Notes: a model not told the origin generated them from the sequence alone. A stretch of 64,000 nt of DNA from Paenibacillus gyeongsangnamensis (GCF_027533625.1 NZ_JAQAGZ010000005.1:284146-348145), one strand, 5' to 3'. Numbered from the stretch's first letter, positions 33,228-42,855 are shown. A program made the numbers and translations.

Positions 33228-35111
33228 ATGGAGCAGCTTCAAGGAACGTATTACATGCCGTTGGTATTGTTGTCAGTCCTCATCTCGATCTTTTCTTGTT
33301 ACTGCGCACTCGAGCTGTACGATCGGATGCCCGGCCTATCCGGACGCTCGCGGGCGGCTTGGAGCATCTTCGGCTCCATGGCGATGGGCATCGGCATTTG
33401 GTCGATGCATTTCATCGGCTTATTGGCCTTTCATTTACCGTCGGAGGTAGGCTATGACCCACTGCTGCTCATCGTATCGCTTATGCTTCCGATGCTGGCG
33501 GCCTGGACGGTATTCCGTCTGGTAAAGGGGAAGCTCCTGAGTACCCTGCGTCTTGTTCCCGTCGGACTGTTCATGGGCACGGCGATCGCCGGAATGCATT
33601 ATATAGTTATGGCCTCCTTGCGGTTTCACGGCACGATTCATTACAATCCGCTGCTGGTTACACTATCCGTGATCATTGCCTTCGTCGTATCGTTTGCGGC
33701 ACTCAGTCTTGCTTCCTCGTACCCGGTAAGTCACCAGATCAGAGCTTCTTTATGGGCCAAGGTCTGCGCCTCCGTGCTGCTTGGCGCTGCAATGGCCGGG
33801 ATGCATTATACGGGAATGCTGGCCGCCGAGTTTCGCCTCTACGGGCGTGAGGCAGCGGCGGGTCCCGGGGAGATCGGGCCGGATCGGATGCTGATGGCTT
33901 CCTGGATCGGGGCGGGAACACTTTTGCTGCTGCTTTTGATTGTCGTTAACCAGGCGCTGGAACGGAAATATGCCCTTCGTCTGGCCGAATTGAACAAGCG
34001 GCGTTATGATTCGATCTTCGAGCATAATCCCGATATGGTGTGTTTGTTCGATATCCGGGGACGGTTGATCCGGATTAATCCGGCGACGGAACGGATAACG
34101 GGATACCAAGCCGAAGCGTTCCTGAATAAGCCGTTCACCCGTTTCCTGAATCGGCGCGACACGCTGCGAATTCGCTACGGCTTCTCAAAGGCGCTGCAAG
34201 GGACGCCCCAGACGGTCGAATGCACGATCCGCCACAAGGACGGACAGCCCGTTCATCTCAGTACAACGATCGTCCCTCTGTCCGCCGGGGGGAGTGTGGT
34301 GGACATTTATACGATTTCCAAAGACATTACCACGCAGAAGCGGGCGGAACGGGAGCTGCTGCAGGCGAAGCGGGCGGCCGAAGAGGCGGCCAAGGTCAAG
34401 AGTGAGTTTCTTGCCATTATGAGTCATGAAATCCGCACCCCGCTGAACGGTGTGATCGGTATGGGGCAGCTGCTTCTGGAGACGGAGCTGAGCGACGAGC
34501 AGCGCAACTACGTGAGCATCATGAACAAGAGCGGTAAGGCGCTCTTATCCGTCATCAATGACGTCCTGGATCTCTCCAAGATGGAATCCGGCAAAATGCC
34601 GCTGGTCAGCGAGCCCTTCGATGTGAAGGAATGCGTCAGCGAGGTGCTTCACCTGTTCGGGCTGCAAGCTCAGCAGCGGGGCCTGCGAATGAATTGGAGC
34701 ATCGATCCCGGCATGCCCGAGATCGTTGAAGGCGACGTGAACCGGCTGCGGCAGGTGCTTCTGAACCTGGTCAGCAATGCGGTTAAATTTACGGAGATCG
34801 GGGGGATCGACGTTACCGTCAGGAAACGAACTCAAGACGAAGGGGGGCTAATTATGGAATGCACGGTGGAAGATACGGGAATCGGTATACCGGAGGACGC
34901 GATTCCCCGCTTGTTTCAACCGTTCTATCAGCTTAGCGGCTCAGGCGCGCGCTGGGAAGGAGGAACGGGACTCGGTCTGGCTATTTGCAAGAAGCTGGTG
35001 GAGCTGATGGGCGGCGACATCCGAGTGGCATCCGTGCCCGGACAGGGCACCGCCTTTACGTTCACTGTCCGAATGGGCATATTGCATGACGTTCGGGCCG
35101 CCGTAAGATAA
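33228..35111 (+). CDS. MHYT-domain membrane histidine kinase
   Basis: 627 residues. The first 220 or so form an MHYT sensor of seven helices with three motif copies (SMHFIGLLAFH, GMHYIVMASL, GMHYTGMLA), thought in this family to bind a metal and sense a diatomic gas. A PAS domain follows (about 265-375, FEHNPDMVCLFDIRGRLIRI), then HisKA with His400 in FLAIMSHEIRTPLNG and a HATPase (NAVKFTEIG, DTGIGIPEDAIPRLF, GTGLGLAICKKL). The layout is complete, without a receiver domain. No response regulator gene is next to it, so the partner is elsewhere. Start ATG is preceded by GGGGAGGATGGA. The terminator at 35164-35217 ends the transcript. Confidence 0.92.
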   Translation: MEQLQGTYYMPLVLLSVLISIFSCYCALELYDRMPGLSGRSRAAWSIFGSMAMGIGIWSMHFIGLLAFHLPSEVGYDPLLLIVSLMLPMLAAWTVFRLVKGKLLSTLRLVPVGLFMGTAIAGMHYIVMASLRFHGTIHYNPLLVTLSVIIAFVVSFAALSLASSYPVSHQIRASLWAKVCASVLLGAAMAGMHYTGMLAAEFRLYGREAAAGPGEIGPDRMLMASWIGAGTLLLLLLIVVNQALERKYALRLAELNKRRYDSIFEHNPDMVCLFDIRGRLIRINPATERITGYQAEAFLNKPFTRFLNRRDTLRIRYGFSKALQGTPQTVECTIRHKDGQPVHLSTTIVPLSAGGSVVDIYTISKDITTQKRAERELLQAKRAAEEAAKVKSEFLAIMSHEIRTPLNGVIGMGQLLLETELSDEQRNYVSIMNKSGKALLSVINDVLDLSKMESGKMPLVSEPFDVKECVSEVLHLFGLQAQQRGLRMNWSIDPGMPEIVEGDVNRLRQVLLNLVSNAVKFTEIGGIDVTVRKRTQDEGGLIMECTVEDTGIGIPEDAIPRLFQPFYQLSGSGARWEGGTGLGLAICKKLVELMGGDIRVASVPGQGTAFTFTVRMGILHDVRAAVR

Positions 35112-35163
35112 TGAATACGTGGCGGCGTGTTCGCTGGAGAAAACGGCTTTTGCCGACAAAAAT

Positions 35164-35217
35164 AAAAACCTCTTCATCCCGCCAGTTCCCGGCTAAGGAG
35201 ATGAGAGGTTTTTTTTG
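35164..35217. terminator. Bidirectional terminator between convergent genes
   Basis: AACCTCTTCATC and GATGAGAGGTT arms with T-runs on both strands. It serves the histidine kinase on the plus strand and the SLH-CAP gene on the minus strand. Confidence 0.88.
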
Positions 35218-35252
35218 CTGTTTCAATCGCAGATGGGAAGGTTAATGTCCCA

Positions 35253-36806
35253 TTAAGGTGTATAGAAATTTTGCGTGTAATACAAATGCATCGGTCCGCC
35301 GAAGGCGACGCCGACACCGAGACGGGCATAGGGACTCAGCAGGTTCTTGCGGTGTCCTTCCGAGTTCATCCAGCCGTGATGGGCGAAGATCGCGCTCGTC
35401 TGGCCGGCGGCGATATTCTCGGCGGCCGCATGGTACCGGATTCCGTCGTTCTTCATTCGATCGAACGGCGTTTGTCCGCTCCGGTCCGTATGATCGAAGT
35501 AGGCATTGTCCGCCATATCCTGGCTATGTCCGCGGGCCGTACCTGCAGCGGCATCGTCCCATGCAAAAGCCGGCAGTCCCATCCGGGCTCGTCCCGCATT
35601 GGCCAGATCGAACGACTCACGTTCATAAGCGCGGGCAAGCTCGTCGCTGGCGGCGGGGTAGAAGGCGGCGAGCGCCTGCTCGGTAGATTTCTCGATCACC
35701 TGAATGCCGCTAATGGCGTTATTGCTGTACAGATCATAGAAGAAAGTGACGTACGCCTTGCCGAGATCATAGGTGCCGTATTCGTTCTTGCCGTAATTTT
35801 GCACGAAGCGGGTATTGCCTTTGACGAGGCCCGCGAGCGGATTGCCGTACAGCTTCAAGACTTCCTCCCGGGTCGAACGGTCGGTAAGTCCTTTGCCGGC
35901 GAATCCGGAAAGTCCGGAAGCGTACAAGCCGACGACTTGATCGTCACGGACGCCGATTTGCACATAATCGGCATAGCTTTGATTGTAGATGTACCACTGG
36001 AAGCCGTACTCGCTCGGATCTTTGCGTGCCGGATCCCCCAGCTTCGCGATGACGGAAGTGACCGGGTCGCCGATCGCGATGCCGCTGACGCTGGCGTCCG
36101 TATTCGCGGACGATAGTCCTGCGGCCGGTAAAGGGGCGAATGCCGTCAAGGCCGCCTGAACCGGAGGTTGAGGGTTAGCCGGAGGGGTCGGCACGGCATT
36201 ACGGTTTACATCGGGTTCCCCGGAGGCTGCAACGGGTTGATGCGGCTTGCTCTTCAGGTTGCGTATGAACGTGACCGCTTCCGCCCGGGACAGGCGGTCC
36301 GAAGCTTGGTAACCGTCGACGGTGGCTGAGGTTTTCCCTTGGGACAGCTTCTGCTCGAGCAGGTACTTGACGGCGTCGATTACGCTGATGGAAGCTTGTT
36401 GCCCTGCGGAGGCGGCGATCAAACGGGCGACGAGCCCGCGGTTATATTGATTCGGATCGGCGCTGTGAAGCGTCGGCCAATGCTTGGAATCGGCATACCG
36501 GTAGTAGGGAGCGTACCAAGGCTCGGCTGACGACGCCGGAGTCAGTGCGCCGCCCGGATAGGCGCGGAGCAGCATGGCAAGGAATTCGGTCTCCGCGACC
36601 GTTTGGTCCGGCCGGAACGTATGGTCCTCATAGCCGTCGATCACTTTATTCTGGACGGCCCAGTTGATCGAGTCTTGGGCCCAGTGGTTTGCGGTATCGC
36701 TGAAACGGGGGGCTGCGGCGTCTGTGCCGGCAGCGTGAACGGACAACGTGCAAGAAAGGACTAAGGCGGCGGATAGACAGCGGGTTAACAACCAAGATGA
36801 CTTCAA
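35253..36806 (-). CDS. Secreted SLH-CAP domain protein (YkwD-like)
   Basis: 517 residues from the TTG at 36806, nine bases after AAGGGGG; the frame continues upstream but without a plausible start or signal. The signal peptide covers about 1-26. An S-layer homology module follows (FSDTANHWAQDSINWAVQNK, GYEDHTFRPDQTV) with a second, weaker one that ends RLSRAEAVTFIRNL; then a Pro-rich linker, a CAP-associated N domain (VTSVIAKLGDPARKDPSEYG) and a C-terminal CAP domain with the usual HSQDMADNAYFDH, AAENIAAG and WMNSEGHRKNLL. SLH modules bind pyruvylated wall polymers, so the protein should be held at the surface. CAP proteins of this sort occur in sporulating Bacilli; their chemistry is unsettled. 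Confidence 0.88.
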   Translation of the reverse strand: MKSSWLLTRCLSAALVLSCTLSVHAAGTDAAAPRFSDTANHWAQDSINWAVQNKVIDGYEDHTFRPDQTVAETEFLAMLLRAYPGGALTPASSAEPWYAPYYRYADSKHWPTLHSADPNQYNRGLVARLIAASAGQQASISVIDAVKYLLEQKLSQGKTSATVDGYQASDRLSRAEAVTFIRNLKSKPHQPVAASGEPDVNRNAVPTPPANPQPPVQAALTAFAPLPAAGLSSANTDASVSGIAIGDPVTSVIAKLGDPARKDPSEYGFQWYIYNQSYADYVQIGVRDDQVVGLYASGLSGFAGKGLTDRSTREEVLKLYGNPLAGLVKGNTRFVQNYGKNEYGTYDLGKAYVTFFYDLYSNNAISGIQVIEKSTEQALAAFYPAASDELARAYERESFDLANAGRARMGLPAFAWDDAAAGTARGHSQDMADNAYFDHTDRSGQTPFDRMKNDGIRYHAAAENIAAGQTSAIFAHHGWMNSEGHRKNLLSPYARLGVGVAFGGPMHLYYTQNFYTP

Positions 36807-37142
36807 AACATCATTCCCCCTTCTCCCTAAAACGTTCGACACTATTCTACTATATGTGTCAGCAGTCGGGCTTGTCCAGTAGATTGTGATAAAGACAAAG
36901 TCCGTTCCGCTCGGGAATCGAATGGAATATTTGTCTGGCTGCCGCGATACATATAAAGTATGCCAAAAGTCCCCTGTGAGAGAGATCAATATGACCAAAA
37001 CTAGATTTACCCCCATACGGGCCTTGCCAAGGAACGAAGCACCATGTATTCTTTTATGTAATATACATGTTCATATTAATAACATGTTATTTACACGAAT
37101 CTACCAACGGAAATGGATCCAGCCAAAAAAGGGGGATGCAGC
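36807..37142. other. Intergenic promoter region between divergent genes
   Basis: 336 bases between the SLH-CAP gene (minus) and glnQ (plus), AT-rich at 37045-37090. A possible TTGTCT...TATAAA promoter on the plus strand (36931-36957) has only 15 bases between boxes. No gene and no clear operator. Confidence 0.4.
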
Positions 37143-37871
37143 GTGATTCGATTCCATCGGGTGAACAAGCATTACGGGCTGTTCCACGTGCTCAAAAACA
37201 TCGATCTGTCCATCGAAGAGAAAGAAGTCGTCGTCGTCATCGGCCCTTCCGGCTCAGGCAAGAGCACGCTGCTGCGCTGCATCAACCGCCTCGAGACGAT
37301 CTCGGACGGGGAGCTTACGGTGGATAATGTCAAGATTCATGACAAATCCACCGACATCAACAAGCTGCGCAGGAACATCGGGATGGTATTCCAGCACTTC
37401 AACCTGTATCCGCATATGACGGTGCTGGATAACATCACGCTGGCCCCGATCAAGGCGCTGGGCGTTCCTAAGCGGGAAGCGGAAGAAACCGCGATGTCCT
37501 ATTTGGACAAAGTCGGCATCCCGGACAAAGCCAAATCTTACCCGTCCCAATTGTCTGGCGGGCAGCAGCAGCGCGTCGCCATTGCCCGCGGGCTGGCGAT
37601 GAAGCCGAGGATCATGCTGTTCGACGAGCCGACCTCCGCGCTCGATCCGGAGATGATCGGCGAGGTGCTGGACGTGATGCGGGATTTGGCTCATCAGGGA
37701 ATGACCATGGTGGTCGTCACACATGAGATGGGCTTTGCCCGGGAAGTGGCCGATCGGGTCGTATTCATGGATCAAGGCCGGATCCTGGAGGAGTCGCAGC
37801 CGGCCGAGTTTTTCGCGAAGCCCAGGGAAGAGCGGGCGCAGCTGTTTCTCAGCCGCTTGCTTCAACATTAA
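37143..37871 (+). CDS. glnQ: Polar amino acid ABC transporter ATP-binding protein GlnQ
   Basis: 242 residues from GTG at 37143 (GGGGGATGCAGC upstream), which gives the standard [11 protein letters not shown] start. Walker [11 protein letters not shown]-loop [13 protein letters not shown], signature [16 protein letters not shown], Walker [15 protein letters not shown] and His switch VVTHEMGF are all intact. This is the PAAT type that imports glutamine, glutamate or similar amino acids. First gene of a four-gene operon with a binding lipoprotein and two permeases, spaced by 30, 96 and 21 bases. Confidence 0.93.
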   Translation: MIRFHRVNKHYGLFHVLKNIDLSIEEKEVVVVIGPSGSGKSTLLRCINRLETISDGELTVDNVKIHDKSTDINKLRRNIGMVFQHFNLYPHMTVLDNITLAPIKALGVPKREAEETAMSYLDKVGIPDKAKSYPSQLSGGQQQRVAIARGLAMKPRIMLFDEPTSALDPEMIGEVLDVMRDLAHQGMTMVVVTHEMGFAREVADRVVFMDQGRILEESQPAEFFAKPREERAQLFLSRLLQH

Positions 37872-37901
37872 TTAACGGACCTAGAGAAAGGGGAAGATTT
37901 C

Positions 37902-38756
37902 ATGAAGATGAAACGATGGATGACGACAGGCGCGATTTCGGTATTGGTGCTGGCGATGCTGGCGGCATGCGGAACCAAATCGGCCGAGCCCGGCAAGCAA
38001 GGGGGGGACGGAGCCAAGCCGGCGGACTCGAAGGCGGCGGCAGGGACGCTTGCGGCCATTAAGCAGCGCGGCAAGCTGGTGGCCGGCGTGAAGTACGATA
38101 CGAAGCTGTTCGGCTTGAAGGATCCGGCTTCGGGCAAGGTGGAAGGCTTCGATATCGACATCGCCAAAGCGCTGGCCAAGAAAATTCTCGGCGACGAGAA
38201 CAAGGTCGAACTGAAGGAAGTGACGTCCAAGACGCGCATTCCGATGCTGCAGAACGGCGAGATCGATCTCATTATCGCCACGATGACGATTACCGAGGAT
38301 CGGAAGAAGGAAGTCGACTTCACCGACGTTTATTTCAAGGCGGGGCAATCGCTGCTGGTTAAGAAGGGCAGCGCCATCAAGTCGATCGCCGACCTGAAGA
38401 AGGGCACTAAGGTACTGGTGGCCAAGGGCTCCACCTCGGCGGACAATATCCGCGCCAAGGCCAAGGATGCGACGGTGCTTGAGTTCGAGAATTACCAGGA
38501 TGCGTTCACGGCGCTGAAGGCCGGCCAAGGCGACGCGCTGACGACGGATAACGCCATTCTGTACGGCATGGTGAAGCAGGATCCGAACTTCCAGGTGGTC
38601 GGCGGCACGTTCACCGATGAGCCTTACGGCATCGCCATCAAGAAGGGGGACACGGAATTCGTGAACTACGTGAATACCTTCCTGAAGGATATGAAGTCGA
38701 GCGGCGAGTACGACAAAACCTATGAGAAATGGATCGGGGAGAAGCCTGCGCCTTAA
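37902..38756 (+). CDS. glnH: Glutamine-type amino acid-binding lipoprotein
   Basis: 284 residues. Lipobox LAMLAACGTK puts the lipid-bearing Cys at about residue 23. The mature domain has IKQRGKLVAGVKYDTKLFGL, GFDIDIAKALAKKI, VTSKTRIPMLQNGEIDLIIA, TITEDRKKEVDFTDVYF and DEPYGIAIKKGDTEFVNYVN, the layout of GlnH/PEB1-type binding proteins. It collects the amino acid at the outer face of the membrane. The Arg in TSKTRIP and the Asp in IDLIIATM contact the alpha-amino acid group in relatives. Substrate likely glutamine, glutamate or aspartate; the exact one cannot be told. A strong AGAGAAAGGGG precedes the ATG. Confidence 0.92.
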   Translation: MKMKRWMTTGAISVLVLAMLAACGTKSAEPGKQGGDGAKPADSKAAAGTLAAIKQRGKLVAGVKYDTKLFGLKDPASGKVEGFDIDIAKALAKKILGDENKVELKEVTSKTRIPMLQNGEIDLIIATMTITEDRKKEVDFTDVYFKAGQSLLVKKGSAIKSIADLKKGTKVLVAKGSTSADNIRAKAKDATVLEFENYQDAFTALKAGQGDALTTDNAILYGMVKQDPNFQVVGGTFTDEPYGIAIKKGDTEFVNYVNTFLKDMKSSGEYDKTYEKWIGEKPAP

Positions 38757-38852
38757 GGCTTTAGCCGGACCTGCACGGGCAGGATGGGCCGCGGTACGCC
38801 GCCGCTCATCCTTTTCGCTTTTACAGTCGGATAGGGAGGGGGCTCGCTTCGC

Positions 38853-39506
38853 ATGCTTCGTTTCGATATATTGTTCAAGCATTGGGATATGTACATGCTG
38901 GGCTTCGGGAACACCGTCAAGGTAAGTCTGATCGCCCTCGTCGCCAGCTTCATCCTCGGCACGATCGTCGCCGTCTTCCGGATCGCGCCGTGGCGGCCGC
39001 TGAACTGGATCGGAGCGGTCTATGTCGAGTTTATCCGTAACATTCCGCTGCTGCTTATCGCGCTGCTTTTTTTCCTTGGTTCGCCGGCAATGGGGCTTCC
39101 GCTGGATGGGTTCGAGGCGGGGACGATCGGTCTGTCCATTTATACGGCGTCGTTTATCGCCGAAGCGATCCGGGCGGGCATTCAGGCGGTACCGCGAGGA
39201 CAGACGGAGGCGGCTCGTTCGTCGGGGCTTACGTACATGCAGACCATGCGCTACGTCGTTTTGCCCCAGGCGATGAAGATCGTGATCCCGCCGCTCGGCA
39301 ATCAGTTCCTCAATCTGGTTAAAAATTCGTCGGTGCTCGGCGTGATCGCGGGACTCGATCTGATGTATTACGCCGACCTGGTATCGACGAAGACGTTCGT
39401 CACCTTCGATGTGTATATTTTCGTGGCGCTGTTTTATTTGGTTCTGACGATTCCGATCAGCTTCGGGGTCCGTTATTTGGAGAAGCGTCTGGCACACGGC
39501 CGGTGA
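38853..39506 (+). CDS. Amino acid ABC transporter permease 1 (GlnM/GlnP type)
   Basis: 217 residues, about five helices. VEFIRNIPLLLIALLFFLG and the EAA loop EAARSSGLTYMQTMRYVVLP with PPLGNQFLNLVKNSSV are the family signature. It pairs with the next gene to form a heterodimeric channel; both are of the HisM/HisQ type. The ATG lies at a distance from GGGAGGGGG that is a little longer than usual. The neighbours fix its role as part of the glutamine-type importer. Confidence 0.9.
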   Translation: MLRFDILFKHWDMYMLGFGNTVKVSLIALVASFILGTIVAVFRIAPWRPLNWIGAVYVEFIRNIPLLLIALLFFLGSPAMGLPLDGFEAGTIGLSIYTASFIAEAIRAGIQAVPRGQTEAARSSGLTYMQTMRYVVLPQAMKIVIPPLGNQFLNLVKNSSVLGVIAGLDLMYYADLVSTKTFVTFDVYIFVALFYLVLTIPISFGVRYLEKRLAHGR

Positions 39507-39527
39507 GGCGAAGGGAGGAGAAAGATC

Positions 39528-40184
39528 GTGGATTTCGCGGGAGCTTATTCGCCGGAGAATCTCCGGTTCTTGATGCAGGGGCTTGCGGTAACGCTGAAGG
39601 TCGCCTTTATTTCCATTATTTTCAGTTTTATATTCGGCGCTTTCGTCGGCATTCTGCGGTTCGCCCGGATTCCCGTGCTTGCTGGAGTGCTGGTCATCGT
39701 TGTGGAAATCATCCGCAACCTGCCGCTGCTCTTGATTATTTTCTTCACCCGCTTCGCGCTGCCGGAGGTGGGGCTGAAGGTGTTCCAAAATCCGGAATAT
39801 GCAGCGATCGTGGCGCTGACGGTGTTCGAGGCGGCGATGATTTCCGAAATTGTCCGCAGTGGGCTGCAGTCGATCGATAAAGGCCAAATGGAAGCGGCGC
39901 GCTCGTCCGGCCTGACCTACACACAGGCGCTGCGTTACGTCATCCTGCCGCAGGCGCTGCGCCGGATGGTTCCGCCGATGGTCAGCCAGTTCATCTCGCT
40001 GTTGAAGGATACCTCGCTGGCCACGGTTATCGTACTGGCCGAAATGATGCACAACGCCCAGATCATCGCCGGCAAGAACAGCAACTGGGCGATCCCGATT
40101 TTGGGGATGGCGGCCCTGGTCTATTTTGCGGTGAATTTCGTCCTCTCGCTTGTCGCGAAACGAATGGAAGCGCGGCATGTATGA
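39528..40184 (+). CDS. Amino acid ABC transporter permease 2 (GlnP type)
   Basis: 218 residues from GTG at 39528 (GGGAGGAGAAAGATC upstream). VEIIRNLPLLLIIFFTRFAL, EAARSSGLTYTQALRYVILP and RMVPPMVSQFISLLKDTSLA repeat the family motifs of permease 1, but the two are only moderately alike, so they form a heterodimer. About five helices. Last gene of the operon; a bidirectional terminator follows at 40218. Confidence 0.9.
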   Translation: MDFAGAYSPENLRFLMQGLAVTLKVAFISIIFSFIFGAFVGILRFARIPVLAGVLVIVVEIIRNLPLLLIIFFTRFALPEVGLKVFQNPEYAAIVALTVFEAAMISEIVRSGLQSIDKGQMEAARSSGLTYTQALRYVILPQALRRMVPPMVSQFISLLKDTSLATVIVLAEMMHNAQIIAGKNSNWAIPILGMAALVYFAVNFVLSLVAKRMEARHV

Positions 40185-40217
40185 GGAGAGCAAAGGGAAC
40201 TTAGCAGGGAAAACGTG

Positions 40218-40256
40218 CAAAAAGGCACCGCAGCGTTAATCGCCCGGTGCCTTTGC
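40218..40256. terminator. Bidirectional terminator
   Basis: AAAGGCACCG and CGGTGCCTTT arms around a 15-base loop. T-rich on both strands; it ends the glutamine-type operon and the small minus-strand gene at 40272-40415. Confidence 0.88.
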
Positions 40257-40271
40257 TATCGCCGCTGCCTT

Positions 40272-40415
40272 TTATTCCGGCTCTCTGTCGCTGTCGCAGG
40301 CCTCGGAGACATCATTCGATACCGTTTCCTCCGCCAGCTTGTCGCCGAACTGATCCAAACGGCCCGGGCTGCTTGCCGGTCCGTCATTGTCCGGTTTGTT
40401 GTTTCTTCCCGTCAT
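40272..40415 (-). CDS. 47-residue acidic hypothetical protein
   Basis: Minus-strand ATG at 40415 with a textbook binding site, GGGGAGGTGATTCGC. The product is hydrophilic and acidic (MTGRNNKPDNDGPASSPGRL, DQFGDKLAEETVSNDVSEAC and a DSDREPE end), without membrane segment or signal. It ends 16 bases before the bidirectional terminator. The composition resembles small soluble proteins of spore formers, but I do not recognise the family, so a spore role is a guess only. Confidence 0.65.
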   Translation of the reverse strand: MTGRNNKPDNDGPASSPGRLDQFGDKLAEETVSNDVSEACDSDREPE

Positions 40416-40539
40416 GCGAATCACCTCCCCGGTTAGCATGGCTTGAACAAGCGGAATGTATCCGTGGGCAGCCGGAAGAAAATGCCTCGGCCCGGAAGCG
40501 GAGACTGATAACCGATTCATGGAAGCATTTACGTGATCT

Positions 40540-41454
40540 TCATACGGCTGCTTGAGAACGCCTGCGGGTCTTTAACGCGCGCAGCTCAGGCAGGTTCGTT
40601 ACGATAATGCCGGACAAGACCAAGGCGCTGCCGAGAATGGAGAGGAGCGATACCGTTTCCTTATACAACAGCACGCCCAGTCCCATGGCGATCACGGGTG
40701 AAATATAAAGCCAGGTCGAGGGAAATACCGCATTCGTCGCCTTTAGCAGCCAGGCATACAGGCTGTGACCAAGCATGGAGCCGACGATCATTAGATACAA
40801 TAGCGATCCGAGAGCAGGGAGAGAGGTTATCGGGACGGCATGGATATCCTCGGTGAATAGGGATAAAAGGAAGAGCGCCGCCCCGCCGTACATCATCTGC
40901 ATCGAATTAATGACAATCGGCGAGATGTCGTGAGTCCGGAGCATCACCTTCCGGGTATATAAACTGCCTGCCGCATAGCCGCATTCTCCGACTAAAACCA
41001 GAAGACAGCTCAGGAGCCAAATCGGGCTGCTCCCGACCACAAGCTTTGGAAGAATAAGCAGAAATACGCCGGAGAAACCGATCAGGCATCCGATAACGTC
41101 GCTGCATCTCGCTTTCATCCCTTTGCCTGCCATCTGCATCGTCAAAATCATCATGGGGCCGGTTGCGGACAGAATGGCGGCGATCCCGGAATCGATGTGC
41201 TGCTCCGCCCAATAAAGCGTTGCAAAATTGGAAAAGGTGCTTCCGAGTCCAATCAGCAGAAACTCTTTTTGCCAATGCAAGGAGAATCGGATTTTCTTAC
41301 TCCACAGCATCCATAGGAATAGCAGCATTCCGGCCGAAAAGAACCTCGTGCCTGCTGAAAAAAACGGCGGCAGACCTGCATCCACGCCGATTTTGATGGA
41401 CAGAAACGTTGTGCCGAAGATGGCGCACATGAGCAAATAATTGAATAGAACCAT
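40540..41454 (-). CDS. DMT-superfamily transporter (EamA family)
   Basis: 304 residues with ten predicted helices in two EamA halves. LMCAIFGTTFLSIKIGVDAG opens half one and SLYTRKVM, GSMLGHSLYAWLLKATNAVF and TWLYISPVIAMGLGVLLYKE lie in half two; these are usual EamA/RhaT segments. Likely an exporter of metabolites or drugs in the cell membrane. It is divergent from a MocR-type regulator remnant at 41551; MocR genes commonly stand next to and control such transporters, so with the regulator broken its control may be lost. No strong terminator just after it. Confidence 0.85.
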   Translation of the reverse strand: MVLFNYLLMCAIFGTTFLSIKIGVDAGLPPFFSAGTRFFSAGMLLFLWMLWSKKIRFSLHWQKEFLLIGLGSTFSNFATLYWAEQHIDSGIAAILSATGPMMILTMQMAGKGMKARCSDVIGCLIGFSGVFLLILPKLVVGSSPIWLLSCLLVLVGECGYAAGSLYTRKVMLRTHDISPIVINSMQMMYGGAALFLLSLFTEDIHAVPITSLPALGSLLYLMIVGSMLGHSLYAWLLKATNAVFPSTWLYISPVIAMGLGVLLYKETVSLLSILGSALVLSGIIVTNLPELRALKTRRRSQAAV

Positions 41455-41550
41455 AGATTATCCTCCTTGTATACTATAATACATAGACAATAGAACAGAT
41501 TTTTGAGAATAGAACAGAATAAATCCGGTAGCCTGCCAAAGGAGAAAATC

Positions 41551-42732
41551 ATGAACGAAACCAGCAAGACGGATGCGGCAAGATCGGGGCAGCGGGCGCA
41601 GCTAGTGTACCGGTTCGTGTTGGAAGGGATTAACAGGGGGGAATGGACGGGACAAGACAAGCTGCCGTCCGTGCGTTCGATGGCTGAGCGTTTAAAGGTG
41701 CACGGTATTGAAGGCCTACCAAATGCTTAGGGACGAAGGGATCGTCGAAGTAAAATACAAAGCCGGTTATTATGTCAGCGGCGCGACCGGCAGGGGAGAA
41801 GCCGGTACGTTCGGGGACCAGCCTTGGGATTACCGCGGCCAAGAAGGTTTATGCCAACCGCAGCCGATTATCGGAAATTCAGCGTCTGCCTGTCCGGTAT
41901 CGAATGTCGGAAGCATTGATCGACCCCGACCTGCTGCCTAATATGTATTTGTCAAACCATGTTAAACAAATATTTGACCTGTACCCCCGGGTGCTCAGCA
42001 CCTATTCGACCGTCATGGGGGACCCCGAGCTAAGGGAAGCGATGGCCCGGTTTTTTACGCGGCAGCAGGGAATTGCCGTCAGCGCGGAGGAATTGATGAT
42101 TACAACCGGCTCCCAGCAAGCCATTGATCTGGTATCCCGGTCTCTCCTCAAGCCCGGCGATACGGTACTGATCGAACGGCCGACATACAGTCCGGCGATC
42201 GACGTCTTTTTGAATCAAAATATTCGTCTGATTCCCATAGAGATTACCTCGGAGGGCTATGACCTTGCGCAAGTGGAGCAATTCATGAAGCAGGAGAAGC
42301 CGCGTCTGTTTTACATGAATCCCACATTCCATAACCCTACCGGCTTCACGGTACCGGCTTCTCAGCGCAAGCTGCTCGTTGAACTGGCGGAGCGGTATCA
42401 ATGCATCCTCGTTGAAGATGACGTGTATCCATGATATGTACTTTTGGAATCCGCCGCCGCCGCCTCTATTTTTCTACGATACCGAAGGGTTTGTCATCTA
42501 TATCCGCAGCTTTAGCAAATACGTGGCTCCAGGGCTGCGGATCTCGGTTCTGGCGGCACGGCCGTCGCTGATGAGCGGCATTACGCCGATCAAGGCGCTG
42601 TCGGACAATGGAACGCCTCTCTTGAACCAGAAAATATTCATGCATTATTTTTTCTCCAAACGGATACAAGAGCATATCGCCAAGCTGAGAATCGCCCTTC
42701 AGCTTCGCAAAGAGAAGATGGAAGACGTATAA
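41551..42732 (+). pseudogene. Broken MocR (GntR-aminotransferase) regulator
   Basis: From ATG at 41551 (AAAGGAGAAAATC) the sequence encodes a GntR helix-turn-helix (QLVYRFVLEGINRGEW, LPSVRSMAERLKVH) that loses frame near 41705; VLKAYQMLRDEGIVEVKYKA follows in another frame, then LPNMYLSNHVKQIF and EELMITTGSQQAIDLVSRSL of an aminotransferase-like domain in a third, with a stop after EDDVYP at 42434. A last frame holds IRSFSKYVAPGLRIS, which includes the PLP lysine (SFSK). The end is cut off where repeat B2 starts. At least three breaks and a missing C-terminus make it non-functional. Its partner is the divergent EamA gene. Confidence 0.88.
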
Positions 42733-42821
42733 TTTTCCGATAACAACAGAGGCCGAAAGAGGATACCCTACCGGAGTACCAAAGCAGATTTCTCTATTTC
42801 ATAGGTTTCTCTACAGCCTGG
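42732..42821. repeat. Dispersed repeat family B, copy B2 (right half)
   Basis: Ninety bases, 83 of them identical to 33006-33095. Only the right half of family B is present, and its left end coincides with the point where the MocR homology stops. Confidence 0.85.
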
Positions 42822-42855
42822 CGAGACCCCGTTCGGGTATCGAACGGGGTCTCGC
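42821..42855. terminator. Perfect 15-bp hairpin at the end of the second sugar ABC operon
   Basis: GCGAGACCCCGTTCG and CGAACGGGGTCTCGC around GGTAT. It lies 15 bases after the permease stop on the minus strand. Neither strand has a T-run, so termination is only probable; mRNA 3'-end protection is the alternative. Confidence 0.55.

Noticed and set aside
37881..40220. 779-residue open frame on the minus strand
   Set aside because: Antisense to three genes of the glutamine-type operon; its composition is that of a GC-rich shadow.
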